This document shows positions 24,601-36,600 of a DNA stretch of 64,000 nt, one piece after another; the stretch's first letter is position 1, and each line of letters begins with the position of its first letter. A model generated the notes under the pieces. The model had not been told where the DNA came from and did no database searches. It was given only the letters and a program-made list of their open reading frames with translations. Made by a program: the position numbers and the translations under genes. Source of the DNA: Xiphydria camelus (taxonomy: Eukaryota; Arthropoda; Insecta; Hymenoptera; Xiphydriidae); contig OY783199.1 of NCBI GenBank assembly GCA_963678675.1, positions 5,711,501-5,775,500 on the forward strand. The letters are read 5' to 3'.

Positions 24601-27600
24601 ATGTCAAAATATGTTTTCTTCAATCAAAAACGTGATACAATTCCAGAATCAAGCCATGATTTTTTTTCGTGCAAGTAAATATTTGATAGGCACGAGTAGT
24701 TATTTTTGTCGTGAAGAAAGAATTTTATGTTCCAATGAAAGTATTACTTGTATCAAGAATATGTACGTATTCTTCGACCAAGAACCTGTACTGAGAAGAA
24801 ACTCGATCAATTTAATCAAAATTCTGGAGACAATGACTAAATCGTTTGGTAAAATATGGATTCGCCATCTGTGTTTGGTTTGATCGATCACTCTTTGGTT
24901 GGAATAACCAAACATTTGATTGGAATAACTAAACATATGGTTAGAATAACTAAATATCTTTAACTAGATGCATTTTGTCATTTTAACCTAATTATTTTTT
25001 TCAGTGTGTATTCTTGAAAATTTCTAAAATCATACCTATGTTCTTGATTCGGAACATATTCTTTGACACTAGCAATTATTTCTCTCGGTATATCATGGGA
25101 TAACTTTACCAACACTAAAAAATCTAAAAATCATTCGGCGATCTCGCCTCCCAGTTCGAAGTGCAGTGCCATCGAAATTATTCGGCGCGCTCGCCCTCGC
25201 GAACCCCGCACACCCTGATAGAATACGTGGCACGGTTTCCGAGGTTTCAAGCCGAGCTATACGATACGCATCAGGCCTGAGGTTTGCAGCTTGCGCAAAG
25301 CAGCTTGCGGTTTCTGAACCGAGGAGAGCTTACCCCAGCCCCTGCAAATATATTTGCCCTCCTGGCTCCCGAACCCAATGTAACTACCGTTGCAGGGTCG
25401 GTGAGCTATACGCGCCCGAATACGACGTACACAAAAGCCGTTCAATGTATGAGGTACACCCTACATACGATACACAGAGGAGTTACGACATCGTTACGCG
25501 AGATATTTGGAAGCCGCCGTGAATACAGATATTTCCGCTTGCAAACTTAAATACACGCGCGTGTATCTAGATGAATTGCGTAGGTACTTCCGCGCTCGCA
25601 TTTCCATTGACTCTTTGTGTTGAAAACAATTTTGAGGCGAATGGCGTACTTGAGGTGAATGTCCCAATTTCTGACCATGTCCCACTTCCTAAAATGATCC
25701 TCAAATATCTTTTTATTAACTTATCGTAGACTGTTCACACGAATATCTTTATCATCCCTTATTATTTCGGTAAATATTTATGTTAATTGAAGACACATCA
25801 ATGTTATACTTTTATTAATACGACTAAATATATAAGTGGTTAGGAATTGGTACACTCACCTTACTTGTTCGGAGTCGAAAGTGCGACGGACTCGAAAAAA
25901 AGCAAAGGTCCTAAATATCGTCTCTCCTCTATTTCACCCCGATATCTCTCCCTCCCCAGAGCCTCGTGCGAGAAAAGGTGAGGAAATTTGCCAAAGAAAT
26001 TTTCTGGCAATTCTCCATCCGCGGATATCCCCTGCCCCTTTACCCCCATCGCGTCCTCTCACCGACGACGAGAGTGGTGGAGTAGTCTGAATGGCTACGT
26101 GACGGGCTTTCCCTGGTGACCCTGACCTACACAACTCTACCACGTACATCCCCGCGCGAGACTACCCTCCGCCACCGCGAGTCTAATCGAATATCTCCCT
26201 GTGACCTTTCTATATATAGATCCCGGAAGCGGAGAAAAAATGATTACAGTTCGTTTCGCTGGAAAATTGAGATTTCGGAACTACCCGGCAGTAATACTTA
26301 GCCGTGCTTTTGACTGTGGCTCGACGACGATCCACGCAAATGGGAATCCGCGTTAATCATTCTTCCTTCGCAATCTCCAAACGTACACTGAGAGAAATTT
26401 ATCGGTCACACAGCAATAAGTATAGCTATAATAGCTATTGTATACTTCAAGGCTAAATGAGGATAACTAGACAGTATAGATAATACAGCAATACAAATTA
26501 ATGAACAAACATTTTTAATTTATATATTTTATTATACCGTAATAATCCTTTTTTCGGGCATTTCATTACATATATATATATATATTAAAAATATAAAGAA
26601 AAATGTCTAATTAAAGTAATAAATTGTAAATTTATTTAACGCGTTCACTGCCGTCTCGGTCTATATAACCGAGAAAAAAGTTTCCGCACACGCCGTCTCG
26701 GTCTATTAGACCGAGAATTTTACATTTACACATAATTTAGTAAAGAGAGAGAATCGGAATTTTGAAAAAATTCTTACGTGAGTCGTTACTACACTTATAA
26801 ACGTCTGTCCGCGCACTGTCGGCAGTCAACGTGTTAACCCGTTCACTGCGGATGACCTTTCTTCTGTGCGGAAGGGATATTTTGTTAAAGCATTTAAATA
26901 TTGGGGATGACGCCTTATGGCGTCATCCGCACATAGTGGGGGAGTACGTTGACGCCATTAGGCGTCATCCGCAACGAAAGTGTAAATTGTAAGGGGCGTA
27001 TACGCCCCACACACACACGGCATGAACGGAAAGTCTTTTAAAAAAACGGTCTGGCAGGGAACGTGTTAAGAAATTTAAAAAAAAATGTTTTCTAAAAATT
27101 TAATATTGCTGAAATAATTCTAGGTATAGCTGAAATAAATATACGTTTAGCTGAAATAGAAATACGTATTGCTAAGGTAACTCGAACTTGTTCCTATTGA
27201 GCTACTAGCATTGCCGCGTGGAATCTGTAAAATTTCTCTCAGTATATCCCGCTCGAAATCGTATCTCGCTCAAACGCTCATCTCGGATCGGTACCACCAG
27301 AGCGCAGAAATCCCTGATTTCGCTCGCGGAACTCTGACCCTTAGTTTTCCCGTGGCGCGCGGGGGCAATCGAATCGAAACGCTCGCACGCGCGCACCCCG
27401 AAGAAGCCCCTGAATAGAGATTAATTTCTGGTCCTGAGACGCTAGCGTACAGCTGACAGTAACCGATTCGCCGAGGGGATTCCCGGCAAATGTGGTTTCT
27501 GCTCGAATCCCGGGCGGGATAGCGCGTGGGTTAGCCGTAGCCTAACCTTGGCTTTATCGCCCACGCCGTGCCGTATATAGCGTCGAACCGCCAGCCCTTC

Positions 27601-30600
27601 CTAATAACATTACTAACTTACAACCCCTCGCGTCATCTCACCTGTTTCTCTCTTCGTCGAAAGAGAGGTAGGACGAGGCCGGAAGCTGCGAAGGTGTCCA
27701 GGGGGGCGTTAGAGCGAGTCGAAGAAGACCCTCTCTCGCGATTTCCCCCTTTTTCTCCGCTGCCAAACTCGATCCCCACGTGGTTAACTCGCGTGTACAG
27801 TCGATATCGCGAGATACGCGATTCCGCAGAGACGAGAGCTTCGATACGCGACGACGGGGTGAGTCTCCAGGCGCGCGCCGAAAGGCAGAGATCCCCCCCG
27901 CTGAATCGCGCGGCCCTCGGCGCGCTGCGAAATTTCGCGGGACGCCGAAATCTCTCTCGCGGGTCGCGCGGAGGGTGGCGACAAACGGGAAGGTACGAGG
28001 GAAGTTAGCGCGCGGGCGTGTCGCGGAAGTCCCGTATACGCTTCGTCATTCGGATTTTTCCGTCCCGCGCGCGCGAAGGGGCGGCCCGGGAGATAAATGC
28101 GAGAACGATTTTGTCGGAACATACGGCGAGGGGGGGGGAAGGTGGGATTTGATATCCGGCTCCTCGAAGCGGCAAAGTGGGACGACGGAATTCGAGGTGA
28201 CGGAGGCGAGCGGAATACTCGGCTGTCGTCGATTCGAATTTGAAATATCCCTCGGAGCTGACAGGTTTTACGTGGGCGTGCGCCAGGCGCCACCCTCCTT
28301 TTTTTTTACATGTACGCGTGGAAAGAACCTCTCGGCGGGGTGCGGCAAAAATATCCAAGGCCGCCCTGAAGAGGAATTCCACTAATTCGAAAGGGAAAGC
28401 GACAAAAATCGCGGTACAAATCGCATCGCCGGGTCTCATCGCTCCACGATTTCTCGGCACTGAGAAAAATAACCTGGTCAATTTAATCAAAATCCTGAAG
28501 ACTATAAACAAATCCGATAAAATTGCTAGTTTCAAAAAAACGTTTCTTGCATCAAGAATATATCTACGGTCTTACAAATTTTTAAGAATACAGATTCTTG
28601 ATCGAAGAATATATGTGTATACTCTTAATTCAGGAATACCGTCATGTGGGAACAAGAACTTCATTTTGCGTAAGAAAAAAAACAATTACTCGAGCCTATC
28701 AAATATTTTCTCGCACGAAGAAAACCACGGCTTGATCCTGAAATTATATCATGTTTTTGATTGAAGAAGACATTTTTTGCCACCAACTATTATTTCTCTC
28801 AGTGTAGAATAACTAAATATTCAGTTCGACTTACTATAGTGTTTGGTTAGAATAACTAAACGCGTTTAATCAGTTGCGTCTTGTCATTTGAACCAAGTTA
28901 TTTTTATCAGTGTATAAAGCTCGATATACGAGTTAAACGCGAATCGTGACGCCTTGGTCCAACTGCAGTCCAATACATTTAACGACTTCGTGCAAACCCT
29001 ACCCATTAAAACTTACGACACTCTGGCGAACTTCGCCTCATCCTCCGCCACCTCGCCTCCTTTCGAGAGTATTCCCTCGTCCTGTACAATTCAGTCGTCC
29101 ATGCGATTCGATTGCCGATACACGAAGGGAAGTGGGTGATGTTCGCTATACTTCGAGGAGTCGCGTCAAATCAACTACATAAACGATCGCAGAGACCCTG
29201 CTGCGGGGCGATCGCCACGTCTATTATCGAAATGTCGTTCTCATCGACGCCAAGTGTCCGAGGGAAGACAACCGATCGCATCGAAACCTACCCCGTCCAA
29301 TTCTCCCCGTCAAAGTGCAGTTTTACGGTAATCTAGAGTTTCGACGTGCAGCGCGGTGCACTTCTTTTCTGTTCGTTATTATCGCCGCGATTCTTTTCTT
29401 CGCGCGTGACTCTATACCTACGTTCAAAGTCGTTCGATCGGACGCTGCTCTCGATACGGAGAAAAAGGAACTACACGAATTACAGTTTGATTAGCACAAA
29501 CTACGATTCCTGCCCAGGATTAGGAAGCTTTATAGAATTATACAGCAGTTTGGTACTTTTCCTGGGAAACCGATAGAAATTCCTGCGCAAACAGATATTA
29601 TGTCTGATTAAACTAATATCACGTACAGTTGTAAATAATGAAGAGAAATATGCCCTTTGTGTACAAATTTTTGAAAACAAGCACGAGTTTCAATGCCATT
29701 GAATGAAACAGTAAAAATTACTGATTTCTTTTTTCGCGTGGACGTTGCTGTATTTCGTCGACGGTCAGTGGACGGTTTTCGGATTGCTGATGACGCATGG
29801 TTCGCTTCGTGGATTTAACGAGCCCTCCTATCCGGCTTGTTCGGCGGAGGAAAGGCGGACCGTAGGAGGGCATGGGTGCGGTCAAAGCACCGATTACAAA
29901 GAAACTCGCCGTCGACTTGCTCCGAATCCGACCGAACTGCGGCTCGTTATCAGAAATTCGAAACCCGCGCGTTTCCAGCTTCGAAACTATGCTTCATCGC
30001 GCCAAGTTCTCCGATACCGTACGTCCTCTTGAACGTGACGGAAGGGGCGAAAGGACAAATCCTAGCGGAAATCGCGTCCGCGCTCTTCGCGCTCGAATGT
30101 AATTTCCGTGAAAGGCAGGAGCGCCCGGCCTGTGTGTAATAAGTTGAACATCTTCTGGACGTCGGGCCAATGCGAATCGGTCAAGCGAAAACGAGGAACT
30201 CCGATGATAACGACAATAATAATGGAAAGGGTTAAATCAGAGGTACATCGATATTTTCAATTTAACTTATCTACAATGAAAGAAATAATTTCTAGTGTCA
30301 ACAAAATATTTCTCGAATCAAGAACACAAGACAAAGAATGACAGTAATAATGAGAAGGGTTAAATCAGAGATACATGAAGGTCTTCAATTTCATTTATCC
30401 GAGTATTTATCTACACTGAGAGAGAAATAATTACTAGTGTCAACAAAATATTTTTTTAATCAAGAACACATGATCTTCGAAATTATTACGGATACAGGTT
30501 CTCGATCGAAGAATATACATTCTTAACTCAAGAATATCTTCGTTGGAACAAAAAAATTCTTTCGGTGTGAAAAAAACAATTACTCGAGCTGGTCAAATAT

Positions 30601-33600
30601 TTCCTCGCATGAAAAAAACCATCGCTCAATTCTGGAATTATATCGTATTTTTGATTGAAGAAAAATATTTCTTCACAGCAGCAATTATTTCCCCCAGTGT
30701 ATTGTAATACGGCAAATACGTTTGATAATGGACACCACACACAAACGCGGTAAACTCGATTCAGCCGAATGTACGAACCAATCGATCCGCCTCGAATCCC
30801 CTTCGAATCTACGCATGCACCGGAAGCAAGTTCTCCCGGAGCTTCCGAGGATCATGCGCGCGGCGGCTAAGCAAATAGGAAATTCTAGGATTAGTAAATA
30901 ATTTATTTCGGGAAGTAATTTAACTTTTCTAATTGATCGTTTCCGCGGCACTCCAACGCTCGGTCGTTCGACCGCAGTTGGAAGGGGTGGATGCGGGACT
31001 GGCAGGGGGATCGCAGAGAGGAAAGGGGACGACAAACGGAGCCCGAGAGCGTCGAGGTCGAGGGGGTCGGTTCCCCACCCTCTTTGCTCTCGGAGTGCCG
31101 CTTTGCGGTGGGGTCGACTTTGACGAAAAAGGAAACGAGGAGAACCCCAAGGCGAAATTTTTATATTCATTTTGACACTGAACACACTGCTATGACCCTC
31201 TATGACTCTAACTTCACGCTGAACACACTGTTTTGATGCTACTTTTCACCCTGACTACGCTACATTATTTCATTTTAACCAATATAAGGCTCGTCAGTGT
31301 CGGATAAGGTTCAATCGGAAATTTCATTTTGATACTCATTTAGTCCCTGAACACACTGCTCTTATTCTCAACTAAATAGAAGGGTGTTCAGTGTCATTGT
31401 CTTTGCTGAAAATAATAATGACTATAGAAGTCAACGAATTTAATACTTGCTTGCATTATAAAATAGGAAAATTCATTTTATCAACATTTTTAAGAGAAAA
31501 CCCCCCTTTAATGAATAATAGAAGGTGAATTGTAGTATCATAGTTTTATTGTATAAAACGCGTTTTGTTAAACGAGTTTAGTTATTCTAACAAAAATACC
31601 AGTAAATTGAACGAAGTATTTAATTATTCTAATTACATGTTCAGTTATTCTAATTACAATGAGAAAAGAAAAATCAGTTGAACTTATTAAAATTTACTGG
31701 CAGAATCGCGAGTAATTATTTATTTATATCAATGAAATCTTTTAATACATCAATTTGGTATCTCTTCCTTATAATCATGTGGAATAGTATGTGATTGCAA
31801 GGAAGAAATATCAAAGTAATATGAAAAAAAGTTTAATAGATGTGAAAAAATAACTACTTTCGACCCCGCAAGTGATTATCAGTAGATCCAACTTTTTATT
31901 TTTCTTTATGTACATGTCCAGTTATTCTAACCAGAAAATAATCAGCTTAACCAAACAAATGGAGAGAGAGAGGGCCCATATTTCACCAAACAGTTTGATT
32001 ATGATCTCCAGAGAGGATTTTGATTTAACTGATCAAGAATTATTTCTCTCAGTGTAGTATACCACGCCTTTTACCCCCGACTTTTCTCCGCCGCTTCACC
32101 GAGAAAAACCACGCGATATCGCCGAGGTACACCGGCTCGTCGGAGAGAGAGAAAGACTCCAATTTTCCTAAATAAACAGACTGTCCCCACGGCGGATCGA
32201 TCGATGCGCTTTCGAGCGATAACGCCCGTGGGTTCCCGTACACCGGCCATCCGCTCTCGTTGGACGACGCACTTTACCAAACGATGTCGCGAACTCGTTG
32301 GATAGGGGTTTACTTTGAAATTTCAATTTTCCCGACCGAACGACGAAGGCTCCCGTCCGCAAAGCCTCCGGGAGCTCCATCAAGCGTTTCGTAACGAGTG
32401 GCTCGTCCTTCTCCTGTCCCTGTAAAGTATTTAGAAATTTTATACGCATCGCCAGAACGTGCTCGCGGAGGTACGCTCGGGGAGTACCGCAAAAATACTC
32501 GGATTATTTCGTCGTTCGTATTAATGCGCGGGGCGTGTATTTATGTTTCTTCGTGAAATCGATTTCCCGCTTCGGTGACATCTTTTATACAGCATCTCTC
32601 GAAGTGGTTTACGCGACGTAAATTTCAGTTAATCGAAGAGAATTCTTTTATTCCTCGTCGGTCGGCAGAGAAGAGTTCGACGCGAAAAGCTCGTCGCCAT
32701 TTCTTCGACGAATACTTCGCCCGTCGGTAAACTACCCCCATTCGAACGGAACTCGCTGCAAAAAGTCGTAACAAGGGCAATATCGCTCTCGAAGAAGTTT
32801 ACGCCACTTTGCCGCTGACCGTAAAATAGTACGAGATCGCACGAATGACGTAACCCGCTGCGAGTGCCCCGCCGATGATACACATATGTTACATATCTCT
32901 TAGTGTATACGTGCTGCACCGGAAAAGCAACTCTAGTATCGCTCCTTTCCTTCGCCTGCGTAATTTCCTGTCCGCGTTGCGCGCAGATTTGCACAATCGG
33001 TATCTCATCGTCGTGAATTTTACGCCGGTCTCAAACTTATACATATATTTGAAAGTGGAACTCGGCTAAACGCAAAGCCGTTACACGTGAACTTCCGTAA
33101 ATGCAATGTCACACTGGGAACCGAAATCTTAGAGACGGAGACCAAACTGTTTGGTGAAATATGAATCCTCGATCTGTGTGCTTGGTTAGACTGACCACTT
33201 TTTGGTTAGAGTAACTAAAAATTTGGTTGGAATAACCAAATATCTGTTTCAGTATTTTGATCAGAATAACTAAACGCGTTTAACCAGATGCTTGTTGTTA
33301 TTTTAACTAAATTGTTTTTTTCAGTGCATCCTCGCGTAATATCCATATCTCGAAGAAACAAATTGTCTCGTTAAGAGGACAGACCTACCTCGCGGTCGCT
33401 CCGCAATTATTCTCACGGCAAAACGCAACGCGAATCGCTTTTTCCGCCTCTCGAAATAGGTACGAGCACCGCGACGACAGCGTATTTATCAGAATAGCAA
33501 AATTGCGAATTATGGAGAGATCACGTCTGGGAGAGAAGAAGAGCGGGGTAATAGCGAAGCTGTCTCGCTTATTCCGAGAACATCATCCCTTCCGACGGTT

Positions 33601-36600
33601 TAAGTAGAGCTGCCGTGCCCGAGCCAGTCGTCGTCCCCCTTGAATAATGCAGCGCACGCTTAACCAACCCGAATCAGCATCGAGGAGATTTCGCACGGAG
33701 AATGTAGTGTCGAGTTGATAGGACAAATCCGGTCCCCGCATCCCCACTGCACACCTCCCGTAACCGTAGCAGGACATCAGTGTATACCAATGACGAATTG
33801 AGGGCACTTGGCGTTACTTACCCCTCGCGACATATCCAATTCGGTTTTGAAAAAGATATCGTATCCGCGACACAGTTGAAACGAATCTGCAAGAAGACTC
33901 GACGAAGATGTGCGGAAAAAATTTGATGTAAACGGTACACCAGTTGGTGCAAATTGTAACACAGTCTGCACTTACTACACGGGAAGCAATGATTTGTAAA
34001 AAATCATGAGAAAACCTAAGAATTTTTATAGTTATCCCGGTAATGGGGCTTCTCGAGGTGAAACATTGAAGTTTTTAATAGACCGCAGCGCACTTCTTGC
34101 AGTTCATAATTGTATAAACATCAATTTATACGATACATAGAGAAAAAGAATTAGTTCAATCTACGAAAAATTACTTGCAGAATAAAAAATTATTTATTTA
34201 AATCAATTACACTTTTTATTACACCAATTTGATATTTCTTCCTTACAATCATGTGAAATAGTATGTTATTGCAAGGAAGACATATCGAATTAATATGAAA
34301 AAAATCAAATTGAATTATATAAATAATTACTTGCGACCCCGCAGGCAATTTTTAGTAGGTCCAACTAATTCTTTTTCTCCGTGTAAAATTTATCAATCTC
34401 CCGTTAATATGTGTCGAGCGTTTACTGGTTTATACTGCAATGAACTATAAATAGTACGCTGTGTCTATTAACAAATTCAATGTTTCACCTCAAGGATCCC
34501 TGTTACTGAAATTCACTGTAATAATTACTAATCCTTGTTCTCCGTGTATGTGACAGGCGCAGGACAATGTTAAATTTACAGCAAATATTTACCAGGAAAA
34601 TGTAAAATTAGCAGCATAGTCGGGTACAGTTTATATTTCGAGTAATTAATTGTATACAGAGTCTAGTTGCATTTACAGGGATATATTTACCAATTCGATT
34701 GTGTAAATCCAACATTGGCATTTTTTCCGTGTAGATATTTACACAAATACGTTTAAAATATCTAGCAGAGATTCGCCCCACGTCCTTCAAATTCCAAATC
34801 GGTGAAAATATTCTCCGAGTGGTTCACCCCCCTCGGCCCACCATTCCATTCCGTATTTACCTCCATCGTTACGGATTGGTCGATTTCACAGCGTAAGGTT
34901 TTCACTGCAGAAAACCAATCGACGATATTTCACGAATCGGAGGAACGATGTAACGGTGACGGGACTCGTTTGTTTCAGGTCCTGCCGCCCTGGAAGGCCG
35001 CCAAATCCGGCAGTATATCCTTCAAAATTCGGACAAACGAGCCTAACGGACTCGTCATGTACAGCAGGAGCGGTGCGCACGCTCGCGTAAGTATAACGAG
35101 ATTCGTTTATAAACGATTATAGATTTAGAGGACTTTGATCGATTTTATACACACGCGAGCACCACTCCAACCCCCGATTCCGAAGAGCACGCTTCGTATA
35201 TCGCGAATCGATCGCGCGAATGTTATTTCAAATTAATCGATCCGCGAGTACAGCCGAAAAGAGCGGTATAATGAGCCAATTAAAATGCCCTCCCCAAATT
35301 GACGAAGCGAAATTCGGTCGCGCGCGCGGCCTCCGCCGCGTCCTCTCGTGCGAGTACACCGAGCGCGGGGCGACAACGCTGGGAAAATGGTGCTGGCGTA
35401 ATTCAATTACCGTCACTCCGTCGTTCCTATATTTCCGACACGGCCAAATCCATTTTACTTCTCACCCGCGAAGGGCGCGGTAATTATTATTAAAAACGTA
35501 TTGCCCCGCCGTCGCGCCGCTGTTACGCCGAAGCATCGGGGTGAGTCGGGCTCCCTTTGTAAACGGTGCTATTTATTGCTACTTCATTCGATCGGTAGTG
35601 GGGTGTAGAGGTGGAGAAGAATGGAAGAGAGGGGAATAACAAATGTAAAAAAGATGTAAACGTCGTCAGACACTCGATGAGTATATAAGAGAAATGAAAA
35701 TATGTACAATTCTATACGTGTGATTTTTTGCCCCCATGTGCAAAGTTTTTATTGCATAGGGAGAGAAAAGCATGTTAATCATTGTTATACTAGATAACAG
35801 ATTTGATATTTTGGGAAAAGTATTGCATTCATTGCTTTACTGTATGACAACAGTCGACATACATCTAGTGAAATTGATTAAACATGTGCCAATTGTTATC
35901 ACGCTAGTAAATCAATGAACACAATGCTTTCCCCAAAATGTCAAATTTGTACTTTAGCACACTGAAGAAAAAAAATTTGATTAAAAGATTTAGTTGGTTT
36001 AAATTAGTCGAAGCAACAATACATTCATTTAATTTAAGAAACCCGTGTTTATTTCAATACTCGTTTACTCATAGCAGGTATAAGCATAACTAATATGAGT
36101 AAGTATTACTCAAACTAAAAAAATACTTACTTGGTCCAACTGCACATAAATAGTCATATGTGGCGGACTAAGTACCTACGTAAAGTTGTAGCAATTAAAT
36201 ATTTACTTATAGTTATAAAACATGTATTAGTTGTAAACGAACGGGTATGAGATTGTACACAATTATTTAAATTAAGAAAACATTTAATTGCTTTAAATAA
36301 TTCAAACCGAATAAACCGATTCAACCAGCTTTTTCTCAGTTTATAACAATGATTAATGTACTCTTCTCTCCGGGAATCTCGTATTAACGCTAACATCGGT
36401 GATAATGGTATACCGGATTAGCGTCCAAATGATAATTGAAAGATATACGATGTTGGTATTTCTACGTAGTATTCACATTTGTTTAAACTAGTCGAGGGGG
36501 CGACAGTCAAATGCGAAATAAAATTCGAACAACTCGAATGAAGGAAATGGTATTTTTTTAACACCACTTTTTCTACATCGCGTTGTACGCCCCACGATGA

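Larger units (their letters stand above)
26396..27244. mobile_element. TA-flanked element with CACTGAGAGAAATTT ends, carrying two nested MITEs
   Basis: The left end is CACTGAGAGAAATTTATCGG and the right end AAAATTTCTCTCAGTA. The interior has AGCAATAAGTATAGCTATAA and GCTGAAATAAATATACG words. Two TTAA-bounded elements at 26636-27069 interrupt it. Confidence 0.62.
22999..34978. other. Neurexin intron between the alternative first exon and the LNS3 exon
   Basis: It contains a TATATA-rich tract (23122-23170), E-like fold-back (23250-23445), nested A/B MITEs (24580-25090, 28458-28912), a large TA element with two piggyBac-like MITEs (26396-27244), a duplicated segment (30218-30470), and MITEs at 31552-32055, 33112-33326 and 33978-34546. 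The regions 25100-26390, 27250-28450, 28920-30210, 30710-31540 and 32060-33110 show no supported gene. The GC-rich stretch 27570-28380 has overlapping ORFs on both strands but no domain signature. TGAACACACTG occurs repeatedly at 31170-31360. Confidence 0.65.

Noticed and set aside
26980..27030. Possible CRISPR-like or riboswitch-like hairpins
   Set aside because: The hairpins belong to a TTAA-flanked MITE in a eukaryotic intron; there is no spacer array or aptamer pattern.
27568..28764. Overlapping ORFs of 146-201 codons on both strands
   Set aside because: They lie in a GC-rich stretch with few stop codons. The translations are low-complexity and basic, no domain or splice context is visible, and one runs into a MITE.
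28946..29182. Protein-like frame VQLQSNTFNDFVQTLPIK
   Set aside because: It is short, has no flanking splice sites fitting neurexin phases and no recognised family. It could be a retroelement scrap but cannot be supported.
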